Origin: Crocinitomicaceae bacterium
GTDB lineage: Bacteria > Bacteroidota > Bacteroidia > Flavobacteriales_D > Crocinitomicaceae
Direction of reading: 5' to 3'
DNA length: 6,761 nucleotides
NCBI GenBank assembly: GCA_015662935.1
Contig: DQTF01000206.1
Location: forward strand, 1 to 6,761
Below the pieces are notes generated by a model. The model did no database searches, was not told the DNA's origin, and saw only the letters and a list, made by a program, of their open reading frames with translations. Each line of letters opens with the position of its first letter. Position 1 is the first letter of the stretch. Positions 1 through 6,456 of the stretch are shown here, piece after piece. The position numbers and the translations under genes were made by a program.

Positions 1-570
1 ATTGCTGGAGTTGTAACTGGACTTGCGTGGACTAGTGTTGGAGGAGACATATTATTTATCGAATCTTCGATCACGAAAGGGAAAGGGAAACTTACGTTGA
101 CCGGAAACTTGGGGGATGTAATGAAAGAGTCTGCAGTGATTGCGTTGGAATATTTGAAAGCGCATAGCAAATTGATTGGTTTGGAGCAAAAGGTATTTGA
201 CGAACATAATATTCATGTGCATGTTCCGGAAGGAGCAACTCCCAAAGATGGACCAAGTGCAGGGATTACGATGTTAACTTCGTTGGCATCTGTTTATTCT
301 CAACGAAAAGTAAAGAAAAACCTTGCAATGACAGGAGAAATTACTTTGCGTGGTGATGTCTTGCCAGTTGGTGGAATTAAAGAAAAGATTTTGGCGGCTA
401 AACGTGCGAAAATCACAGAGATTATCCTTTGCCATAAAAATAAGAAAGACATTGATGAAATTAAGCCTGACTATTTAAAAGGATTGACGTTTCATTATGT
501 GAAAAAAATGGAAGAGGTTCTGAAAATTGCTTTAACTGATGAGAAAGTTAAAAATGCAATAGAATTGTAA
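1..570 (+). CDS. lon: ATP-dependent Lon protease, C-terminal proteolytic domain (partial, 5' end outside window)
   Basis: This is the last 189 residues of Lon, the cytoplasmic ATP-driven serine protease that degrades misfolded and regulatory proteins as a homohexamer. The frame is open from base 1, so the gene begins upstream and the AAA+ and N-terminal domains are missing only because of the window edge. The visible part begins with the conserved entry to the protease domain (VTGLAWTSVGGD, residues 5-16). It carries the catalytic serine in PKDGPSAG (serine codon 256-258) and the catalytic lysine in GGIKEK (codon 379-381), which form the Ser-Lys dyad of family S16. MTGEITLRG lies between them. 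The end KKMEEVLKIAL matches the usual Lon C-terminus, so the 3' end looks intact. A TTG at 97 could be misread as a start, but homology runs through it without a break. A hairpin terminator follows the TAA directly. Confidence 0.97.
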   Translation: MAGVVTGLAWTSVGGDILFIESSITKGKGKLTLTGNLGDVMKESAVIALEYLKAHSKLIGLEQKVFDEHNIHVHVPEGATPKDGPSAGITMLTSLASVYSQRKVKKNLAMTGEITLRGDVLPVGGIKEKILAAKRAKITEIILCHKNKKDIDEIKPDYLKGLTFHYVKKMEEVLKIALTDEKVKNAIEL

Positions 571-571
571 A

Positions 572-614
572 AAAAAAAGGTAGTGGCGGTCATGTACTGT
601 CACTACCTTTTTTT
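572..614. terminator. Bidirectional intrinsic terminator between lon and the rhodanese gene
   Basis: GGTAGTG (579-585) pairs with CACTACC (601-607). The flanking A run (572-578) pairs with the T run (608-614), giving a 14-bp stem. The T run serves as the U tract for lon, and the A run becomes the U tract for the convergent gene on the minus strand. On the plus strand the stem can continue inward by five more pairs (586-590 with 596-600), two of them G-U, around a 5-base loop. On the minus strand those two wobbles become A-C mismatches, so the lon-direction hairpin should be the more stable. Confidence 0.88.
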
Positions 615-646
615 GACTGTTTTACTTATCTAAAACCAATAGTGTT

Positions 647-1159
647 CTAATTCTTCCTCCCTTTATTCCATGGCATCATTGCTATTCCAATTCGCATATA
701 ACATTTATCAATAATCGCGGTGATAATTAATCCTGTGCAAAGAATAATAGGAATCAGAATAAAATTGGGAGAAAGGTAAGTCTGACCAAGAATAAATATC
801 AATAAAAGTACTCCAATAAAAAATCGAAATTGTCTATCAACTAACCATCCTTTTTGAATACGAGTTAACTGATCCATTCTTAAGTCTTCGATGTGTAGTT
901 CTAAGATAGAAATATCAAGTTTCCCTGATTCATTCAAAAGAGAATATATTTTCTTTGCTCTATTGCCACTTTGACAGACAATAATGATGCTTTTATCTCG
1001 GTATTGGTCTATGTCCGCTATTACAAACTTAGAAGAGGGTAGGTTAATTGAACCAGAAATGTTGGAGTCGGTAAACTCTTTCTGTTCACGTACATCAATT
1101 ATTACTGCTTTAGATTCTTTTATTGCTTGGTTTGCTTCGCTTAAACTAATTGTCTTCAT
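647..1159 (-). CDS. Rhodanese-domain membrane protein (YgaP-like)
   Basis: A 170-residue protein made of a rhodanese domain (about residues 1-95) followed by two hydrophobic helices (about 112-128 and 132-150). The rhodanese part has the VIIDVRE strand (19-25) and the active-site loop CQSGNR with Cys62, the residue that carries sulfane sulfur in this family. The tail contains GWLVDRQFRF before the first helix and MPWN (162-165) near the end, as in the DUF2892 / YgaP transmembrane domain. The order and length match E. coli YgaP (174 residues), an inner-membrane sulfurtransferase. The physiological acceptor is unknown. I chose the ATG at 1159 because MKTISLSEANQAI aligns with the family start. 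An in-frame TTG at 1180 overlaps a probable promoter element. The usual rhodanese C-terminal glycine-tryptophan segment is poorly conserved here (LHIEDLRMDQL). The gene converges with lon and has its own upstream terminator and promoter candidate. Confidence 0.9.
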   Translation of the reverse strand: MKTISLSEANQAIKESKAVIIDVREQKEFTDSNISGSINLPSSKFVIADIDQYRDKSIIIVCQSGNRAKKIYSLLNESGKLDISILELHIEDLRMDQLTRIQKGWLVDRQFRFFIGVLLLIFILGQTYLSPNFILIPIILCTGLIITAIIDKCYMRIGIAMMPWNKGRKN

Positions 1160-1177
1160 ATAGTTGGATAATATATA

Positions 1178-1185
1178 CAAATGTA
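1178..1185 (-). promoter_or_regulatory. Candidate -7 promoter element for the rhodanese gene
   Basis: On the minus strand, TACATTTG matches the Bacteroidota -7 consensus TAnnTTTG exactly. It lies 18 bases upstream of the ATG at 1159, which would give a very short leader. No TTG sits at the expected 17-23 bp upstream spacing. The nearest TTTG (1216 to 1213) is 27 bp away and lies at the terminator U tract of the upstream gene, so the -33 half is weak. The element includes the TTG at 1180, which argues against translation from that codon. Confidence 0.45.
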
Positions 1186-1213
1186 ATCATTGGTTTTGAT
1201 AAAACTTTACTGC

Positions 1214-1245
1214 AAAAAAAAAGAGGGCGATAAAATCGCCCTCTT
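1214..1245 (-). terminator. Intrinsic terminator of the OmpA/TSP3 gene
   Basis: Read on the minus strand, AAGAGGGCGA (1245-1236) and TCGCCCTCTT (1230-1221) form a perfect 10-bp stem around a 5-base loop, followed by seven T residues (1220-1214). It lies about 20 bp past the stop codon at 1267. It should separate the OmpA transcript from the rhodanese gene next on the same strand. Confidence 0.9.
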
Positions 1246-1266
1246 AAATATAATTAGAATTGTAAA

Positions 1267-2805
1267 TTACTTTATTTTGTAAGTAGTAGTCTTAACAATT
1301 ACACGTCTATTTTTAGCTCTACCTGCAGATGTTTTATTATCAGCAATTGGTTGAGTTTCACCATACCCTTGAGAAGACAAGTGATCTGCTTTAACACCGT
1401 GAGATATTAAATAATCTTTCACAGATTTAGCTCTTGATTTTGATAACTTCAAATTCAATGCATCTTTACCTTGACTGTCAGTATGACCTTCAATTGAAGC
1501 TTTCACTTCTCCGTGCTTTTTCAAAATGCCAGCAATCACATCTAAATCAGGATATGACTTTTTCATGATGACAGAAGAACCAGAATTGAAATAAATATGC
1601 TTAGAAGCCTTACGCAATGCAATAACTTCGTCTTCATTCAATACACAACCTTTTAAAGATTTTAAACCAGGAGTATCTGGACATAAATCATCTTTATCAG
1701 CAACACCATCTCCATCTCTATCAGGACAACCATTTACAGTTCCTTTTACAGTTGGGCAATCATCCATAGAATCAACTACACCATCACCGTCAGTATCTTT
1801 AGGCTCTTCACCTTTAGGACATCCTTCGTTAGCAACAATACCTTTAACAGTTGGACATTTATCTTTGTAATCAGCGACTCCATCACCATCTGTATCGATA
1901 GCACAACCGCTAGCATCTACAGCAACACCTTTTGGAGTTGTTAAACACTTATCGTTTGTATCTGGAACTCCATCTTTATCACCATCTAAAGCACAACCCA
2001 TTGCATCAACTGCAACACCTGCAGTTGTTGTTGGACATTTGTCATCTTCATCAGCAACACCATCTCCATCTGCATCTCTAGCAGCACCTAGCGCTAAACT
2101 AGGTCCGTAAATGTAATAATATGCTCTTCGGCTATCATTTTCTTTCATTGGTACAACTGTCTTTTTAGTTGTAAAAGATCCAGCAAAAGCACCAATTGAG
2201 AAATACTTTTCTCCACCAGTTGCTGTAAAGCTTCCTGATACTGTTGTCCAACCACTTTCATCAGTAATCATTTCTGAAGACTTGATTTGAGGTGTTAAAG
2301 ACATTGCTTGGTTGTTCTTTTCCGCTAACCTTTCTTTAGAGAAATATACACCTAAACCGTTTACAGCTCTTGCAGAATTTTCTGCTAAACTTACTTTGAA
2401 AGAAAAGTCATAATTTTGACCTGCAACTAAAGCAGTTGTAATCTCACCTTGTAAATATTCAGCGTATTTTTGATAAGAGTCTTCACCCATATCTTCCATG
2501 TTCAATAAGGTTTGTCCTAGGTGAACTCTTTCGTCAGCATAGTATGCAATTAAACCTGCATAGTTGCCTGTTGAAGCTTGAGTCCCCATAAAATTATCAG
2601 GAATTCCCGTACTTGCTTTTTTAAACTTATTGTTGAAGATATCAACAGATCCTCCATTTGCATCAGACCATCCATCAGCTTTTGCGATGTGCGTCCAGCC
2701 ACATGATCCTTTTTTAGCAATGTTGAATTCAGGATTTTTGACTAAATTTTGAGAGATTGCTGCGAATGAAGTAACGCATGCAACACTTAAAATTAACTTT
2801 TTCAT
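1267..2805 (-). CDS. OmpA-family outer-membrane protein with thrombospondin type-3 repeats
   Basis: A 512-residue exported protein likely to anchor the outer membrane or a surface layer to peptidoglycan. Residues 1-19 form a signal peptide (MKKLILSVACVTSFAAIS, cleavage near Ser18/Gln19). Residues 20-240 are a beta-rich domain opening with NLVKNPEF, which resembles carbohydrate-binding jelly-roll domains; its ligand is unknown. Residues 244-380 hold five TSP3 repeats of the form DxDGDGVxDxxDxCP, expected to bind calcium and stiffen the stalk. Residues 403-505 are an OmpA C-terminal domain with GHTDSQG (440-446), NLKLSKSRA (451-459) and GRAKNRR (495-501), the motifs that contact diaminopimelate. 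There is no eight-stranded OmpA barrel, so outer-membrane attachment, if any, is not by that route. ATG at 2805 is the clear start, preceded by an A-rich leader without a Shine-Dalgarno. The gene has its own terminator and faces away from another OmpA-domain gene. Confidence 0.93.
   Translation of the reverse strand: MKKLILSVACVTSFAAISQNLVKNPEFNIAKKGSCGWTHIAKADGWSDANGGSVDIFNNKFKKASTGIPDNFMGTQASTGNYAGLIAYYADERVHLGQTLLNMEDMGEDSYQKYAEYLQGEITTALVAGQNYDFSFKVSLAENSARAVNGLGVYFSKERLAEKNNQAMSLTPQIKSSEMITDESGWTTVSGSFTATGGEKYFSIGAFAGSFTTKKTVVPMKENDSRRAYYYIYGPSLALGAARDADGDGVADEDDKCPTTTAGVAVDAMGCALDGDKDGVPDTNDKCLTTPKGVAVDASGCAIDTDGDGVADYKDKCPTVKGIVANEGCPKGEEPKDTDGDGVVDSMDDCPTVKGTVNGCPDRDGDGVADKDDLCPDTPGLKSLKGCVLNEDEVIALRKASKHIYFNSGSSVIMKKSYPDLDVIAGILKKHGEVKASIEGHTDSQGKDALNLKLSKSRAKSVKDYLISHGVKADHLSSQGYGETQPIADNKTSAGRAKNRRVIVKTTTYKIK
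1666..2076 (-). repeat. Five thrombospondin type-3 repeats inside the OmpA-family gene
   Basis: Five aspartate-rich units begin at residues 244, 274, 304, 337 and 362 of the protein, each built on D-x-D-G/K-D-G-V followed by D..D.C. Spacing is uneven (30, 30, 33 and 25 residues). Unit 2 departs most from the pattern, with DGDKDG and CL where the others have DGDG and CP. At DNA level the GATGGAGATGGTGTT-like segments recur, so the array could expand or contract by recombination. Confidence 0.85.
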
Positions 2806-3048
2806 TTGTTTTTGGTTTTTTGTTAGTAAAAAATACTACAGCATAAAGATAGTAAAAATTAACATCTAGTTAGACTGACTTTAACTAAGTTTTAACAATT
2901 GACCCTTAATAAGCAGATAACTAATAATTCATAAAAAGTATAAAAGGGCTATTTTTAGTAGATTTCATGTAACTTTTTGCATTTTTTTTCGATATACTTA
3001 TTTAGGTATGAAATTTGATTTTGGTAAATCAATAATTAACTAATTTGA
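2806..3048. promoter_or_regulatory. Divergent intergenic region between two OmpA-domain genes
   Basis: This 243-bp AT-rich stretch has no gene and must carry the promoters of both flanking genes, unless transcription enters from outside. On the minus strand, TATCTTTA (2851-2844) is one base off TAnnTTTG. On the plus strand, GAAATTTG (3010-3017) is one base off, with a TTTG at 2976-2979 that is too far upstream for normal spacing. A short inverted repeat TAGTTA/TAACTA (2867-2872 and 2882-2887) is present but could be chance in such AT-rich DNA. Neither start codon has a recognisable Shine-Dalgarno. Confidence 0.4.
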
Positions 3049-5121
3049 ATGGAAAAAATATACATTTCTCTCTTTTGCGTTACTATTTCAATGTTCAGTT
3101 TTTCTCAAGAAGAAGCTGAATCCTGTGCAAAACCATCTAAAAAAGTAATGAAATTGATCAACGCAGGTATCAACGCAAAAGATACAAGAACTGCTGTTGA
3201 GAGTTTTAATGCAGCAATTAAATTAGATGAAGAGAATGCTACAGCCTATTATGAATATGGAATGTACGCATATAATCAAGGCTTAAAGAATTATGATACT
3301 TACCCGAATCCAGCCAGAGGCGATCGAAGTTTTCTCAAAGCAGAAGAAATGTTGAGTATAGCGCTAGATTTGTGTTCTGATTTTCATGCGAACTGTTCTT
3401 ATTATTTAGGTGTTATCAATTATACTCAGCAAGATAAAAGAACAGCCATTAAATGGTTTAAAGAATTTAAGAAGTTTAAACATTCTGATACAGATAGATA
3501 TCCAGAAGATTTTACAAAAAAACTAAATGATGTGAACGAAGTTCTTGCCGATTTAGAACGAGACCAAAAAGTGAAAGAAAACGTGGTTCCTTTTAAACCG
3601 CAAATAGTGAAAAATGTGAGCACTTCTAATAATGAGTATTTCCCAATGCTTTCTCCCGATAATGAGCTGATTTTCTATACAAGAAAATTGGATAGAAAAA
3701 ATTTAGGGGACATGAGGTCAAAAGTAGTCGAAGAAATTACTTTCTCTAAAAGAAAGTCCGTTTTGCAGAATTTTGATAATGGAGCACCATTAGCAAATCC
3801 TTTTAACGATGGTTCTTTTCAAAGTTATGGAGCTGCAACGCTTTCTGTTGATAACAAAGAAATGATTGTTTGCGCTTGTAAGAAAGAAGAAGTGTATGGT
3901 CAACCATACATGAATTGTGATTTATACATTACGACCTATCAGCGAAGTGGAGCGGGAGGAAACGACTTCTCTTGGACACCATTAGAGAATATGGGGGATA
4001 AAATAAATACGCCTGATGGCTGGGAAGCACAACCTTCTCTTTCTGCGGATGGAAAAACCTTATATTACACGGTGAACCGTCCAACTTCTCAAAATAATGA
4101 TATTTATGTGGCAGAACGACAAGAAGATGGTTCTTGGATATCTCGTCCTTTTGGTGAAATAAACACGGCAGGCAAGGATAAGAGTCCTTTCTTACACCAA
4201 GATAGTGAGACACTTTATTTTGTTTCAGAATCAACGAAAGAAAGACCTGGGGTTGGTGGCTTAGACATATTTTATATAAGAGAAGAAAATGGTGTATGGT
4301 CCAAGCCTAAAAACATCGGGTATCCTATTAATTCTCCTGAAGATGAATTAGGGTTGTTCGTTTCTATCGATGGGCAGGTAGCTTATTTTTCTTCAAGAAT
4401 AGGAGGTAAGTGGAATATTTATTCATTCGATTTGTACGAAGAAGCAAGACCACAGTCAGTGGCAATTCTCAAGGGAGAATTAAAAGATGAGAATGGAGAA
4501 GCAGTAGAAGATGCAACCATAGAGATTACTTACGAAGGTTCCGATGAAGTGACAGAAGTGAAAGTGAATGGGGACGACGGAAAATATGCGGCAATCATTA
4601 AAACAGATATCAAGCAAGATATAATGGTGACGGTAAAGAAAGAAGGTCATGCTTTTGATTCTAAACTGATTACAAAAGAAGAAATAGCGAAGGTTATCGA
4701 TAAGCCTGCTGTAGAAAATAAGCAGAAACCTGTAAAAATTGGAGGAAATGATTTGGCAGTAAAAGAATTGAAAGTTGGAGAAGCTTATACCATCAATGAT
4801 ATTCTTTTTGGGACGAATTCCTATGAACTCAATAAGAAATCAAAATTTATTCTTCGTGGATTTGCTCGTTTCTTAAAAGAAAATGGATCTATCGAAGTGA
4901 CTATTCAAGGTCACACTGATGACATTGGGGATGATGAAAAAAATATGCTTCTTTCTGAACAGCGTGCCCAAGAAGTGAAAAAGTACCTTGTAAGTCTAGG
5001 TATTATCGAAGGTCGTTTGTCTGCAAAGGGATTTGGTGAAACACAGGCGAAGTTCCCGAATTCAAATGTAATCAATCGTGCGAAAAATAGAAGAACTGAT
5101 TTCGTAATTGAAGGAATGTAG
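3049..5121 (+). CDS. PorE-like periplasmic protein: TPR, PD40 propeller, CRD and OmpA peptidoglycan-binding domain
   Basis: A 690-residue exported protein. Residues 1-19 are a signal peptide (MEKIYISLFCVTISMFSFS, then Gln-Glu). Cys26 is not in a lipobox, so it is probably not a lipoprotein. Residues 30-170 are helical TPR-like repeats (AVESFNAAIKLDEENATAYY; RTAIKWFKEFKKF). Residues 190-460 contain five PD40 blades, seen as SPDNELIFY (202), SVDNKEMIV (266), SADGKTLYY (332), HQDSETLYF (383) and SIDGQVAYF (439). Residues 470-535 are a carboxypeptidase-regulatory-like beta sandwich (LKGELKDENGEAVEDATIEI). Residues 585-690 are an OmpA domain with GHTDDIG (621-627), LLSEQRA (634-640) and NRAKNRR (676-682). 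This order is that of Porphyromonas gingivalis PorE (PG1058), which links the type IX secretion machinery to peptidoglycan. The phylum has many paralogues, and no porP/sprF gene is in view, so orthology is not proven. ATG at 3049 is the natural start. Confidence 0.9.
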   Translation: MEKIYISLFCVTISMFSFSQEEAESCAKPSKKVMKLINAGINAKDTRTAVESFNAAIKLDEENATAYYEYGMYAYNQGLKNYDTYPNPARGDRSFLKAEEMLSIALDLCSDFHANCSYYLGVINYTQQDKRTAIKWFKEFKKFKHSDTDRYPEDFTKKLNDVNEVLADLERDQKVKENVVPFKPQIVKNVSTSNNEYFPMLSPDNELIFYTRKLDRKNLGDMRSKVVEEITFSKRKSVLQNFDNGAPLANPFNDGSFQSYGAATLSVDNKEMIVCACKKEEVYGQPYMNCDLYITTYQRSGAGGNDFSWTPLENMGDKINTPDGWEAQPSLSADGKTLYYTVNRPTSQNNDIYVAERQEDGSWISRPFGEINTAGKDKSPFLHQDSETLYFVSESTKERPGVGGLDIFYIREENGVWSKPKNIGYPINSPEDELGLFVSIDGQVAYFSSRIGGKWNIYSFDLYEEARPQSVAILKGELKDENGEAVEDATIEITYEGSDEVTEVKVNGDDGKYAAIIKTDIKQDIMVTVKKEGHAFDSKLITKEEIAKVIDKPAVENKQKPVKIGGNDLAVKELKVGEAYTINDILFGTNSYELNKKSKFILRGFARFLKENGSIEVTIQGHTDDIGDDEKNMLLSEQRAQEVKKYLVSLGIIEGRLSAKGFGETQAKFPNSNVINRAKNRRTDFVIEGM

Positions 5122-5124
5122 TTG

Positions 5125-5154
5125 TTTGAGAACCAACAAATAAAGATATATTTG
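5125..5154 (+). promoter_or_regulatory. Bacteroidota-type promoter for the sensor kinase gene
   Basis: TTTG (5125-5128) and TATATTTG (5147-5154) are exact matches to the -33 and -7 elements (TTTG and TAnnTTTG), separated by 18 bp, within the range known for this phylum. The site begins 3 bases after the TAG of the preceding gene. It would start transcription near 5160, shortly before the ATG at 5173. It implies that the kinase can be expressed independently of the upstream gene. It also rules against the TTG at 5122 as the kinase start, since that codon would lie upstream of the transcript. Confidence 0.7.
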
Positions 5155-5172
5155 CAATTTGACGCAAACAGT

Positions 5173-6456
5173 ATGTTTAAGAAATATAAAATTCAATTCT
5201 TCCTTCTTTTCTTTCTCCTAATTGGTGGGGTATTTATTCAAATACTCGTAACAAATCAAGAAAATGCGGAAAAACAAAGAATACAAGCTGAGTTACAAAA
5301 ATCTCATAAAGAGGTAGTTTTAAGAATTGAAACAGGTATCAATGTTTATGCAACGGTTGTTTCTTCTATTCGATCTTACATCCGAAACAGTGAATCATTT
5401 CCTTCAGGATTACAACTTCAATCTTATTTAAAGGATTTGGTGGCTGAAATTGATTTTAATGATTCAATTGTTTTGTCATTTGTAGATACTTCTCATGTTT
5501 TTCAATACGTTGTGACTCCTTATCAAATTGATCCTGCAGGATTAGTTGGTAAGAATGTGAAAGACTTTCGAACAAAAAAAGAAATAGCTAAATTGGATGA
5601 ACTGATGAAATCGGAAGAAATTCTCTTATATTCTCCTATCAATTTGCATGAAGGTTGGGCAGCTTTTCCTTTTGATTTTGCTGCAACTGATAACAACGGA
5701 ATTGTTCATGGGTATATTGCTCCAGTTCTTAGTGTGAAATATTTACTTAGCTACTCCTATAAGTCCAATGATGATAGTTTATTTGTGCATCAGTTTTCTG
5801 ACGAAAATGGGGTTGACTTCTCTAGAGAGGTTGTTTACGATAATACCCCTATTTATAATAAAAGAAGAGACGATCAATTTTATCTTAATTTCAACATCGA
5901 CAAAAGTCAGTTTGTGTACAGTGATATTGATTTTTATGGACTTAAATTAACTATTGGAACGGCTTATAAGACCGAATTCATTCCGAGTAATAGGTTAGCA
6001 TGGACAACCTATTTCTGGTACTTTTTACTTTGTTTTTTCACCCTAGTTTTCTTATTTCAATATGCTAAAAATAATAAGTTAAGATTGGAGAACAAAGAGG
6101 CACTTATCTCTATTGAAGAACAAAATATAGAGCTAGAAAGCAATCTTGAAAATACACAGGTATTGATTAAAGAAGTACATCATCGTGTCAAAAATAATAT
6201 GCAGATTATGACCAGTTTAATGAACTTACAAAGTAATGAGTCTAATAATGAGGAAGTAACGGAGGTTCTAGAAGTTTGTAAAGGGAGAATTCAATCTATG
6301 GCGTTGGTACATGAAAAATTGTATAGTAATAAGAGTCTTGCTTCTATTCGTGTCAAAGACTACGTTGAACTTTTAGTCGGTTATATAGAACGTGCATTTG
6401 ATTCCGAAAATTCTAATCCTGAAAAGAGATTGTTATTGATGCTGAATTATTTTTGA
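5173..6456 (+). CDS. Membrane sensor histidine kinase, sensor and HisKA_2 part (frame broken before the ATPase domain)
   Basis: This is the first 427 residues of a sensor kinase that would autophosphorylate on histidine in response to a periplasmic signal. After a short basic start (MFKKYK) come TM1 (about 8-26), a periplasmic domain of about 250 residues, TM2 (about 276-298) and a charged coiled-coil linker (300-333). The periplasmic part resembles CHASE domains: TPYQIDPAGLVGKNV, then LLYSPINLHEGWAAFPF and GYIAPVLSVKYLL. The phosphoacceptor motif EVHHRVKNNMQ follows, with His336 (codon 6178-6180) the likely phosphorylated residue. SMALVHEKLYSN and RVKDYVELLVGYIERAF complete a HisKA_2 dimerisation domain. 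The last residues (about RLLLMLNYF) look unlike the family, while the -1 frame there reads correctly into an ATPase domain, so the true product probably runs to 6761. I start at ATG 5173 because TTG 5122 lies upstream of the promoter. No response regulator is in view. Confidence 0.85.
   Translation: MFKKYKIQFFLLFFLLIGGVFIQILVTNQENAEKQRIQAELQKSHKEVVLRIETGINVYATVVSSIRSYIRNSESFPSGLQLQSYLKDLVAEIDFNDSIVLSFVDTSHVFQYVVTPYQIDPAGLVGKNVKDFRTKKEIAKLDELMKSEEILLYSPINLHEGWAAFPFDFAATDNNGIVHGYIAPVLSVKYLLSYSYKSNDDSLFVHQFSDENGVDFSREVVYDNTPIYNKRRDDQFYLNFNIDKSQFVYSDIDFYGLKLTIGTAYKTEFIPSNRLAWTTYFWYFLLCFFTLVFLFQYAKNNKLRLENKEALISIEEQNIELESNLENTQVLIKEVHHRVKNNMQIMTSLMNLQSNESNNEEVTEVLEVCKGRIQSMALVHEKLYSNKSLASIRVKDYVELLVGYIERAFDSENSNPEKRLLLMLNYF

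Noticed and set aside
1160..1180. Upstream TTG start for the rhodanese gene, adding 7 residues
   Set aside because: The TTG is part of the TACATTTG promoter candidate, and family alignment favours the ATG at 1159.
2867..2887. Inverted repeat TAGTTA/TAACTA as a possible operator
   Set aside because: Six-base arms in very AT-rich DNA are expected by chance, and no regulator gene is nearby. It is mentioned only within the intergenic entry.
2903..2948. CCCTT ... AAGGG pair in the intergenic region
   Set aside because: Five-base arms separated by more than 30 bases, with no further pairing, are not a credible hairpin or operator.
3113..3130. Cys26 of the PorE-like protein as a lipoprotein cysteine
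   Set aside because: The residues before it (AES) do not fit a lipobox, and it lies several polar residues beyond the hydrophobic signal core.
3426..3623. Minus-strand open frame inside the PorE-like gene
   Set aside because: It lies fully inside a well-supported gene, its translation shows no domain (serine- and phenylalanine-rich antisense composition), and it has no promoter or leader of its own.
3929..4234. Minus-strand 101-codon open frame inside the PD40 region
   Set aside because: It is antisense to conserved propeller blades and has no recognisable protein motif.
5122..5172. Upstream TTG start for the kinase, adding 17 residues
   Set aside because: The TTG overlaps the -33 element of an exact promoter match. 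The added residues would put a polar segment ahead of a normal MFKKYK membrane anchor start.
5768..5950. Plus-strand 60-codon frame inside the kinase sensor domain
   Set aside because: It is the overlapping frame of a convincing periplasmic domain, with hydrophobic low-information translation and no start signals.
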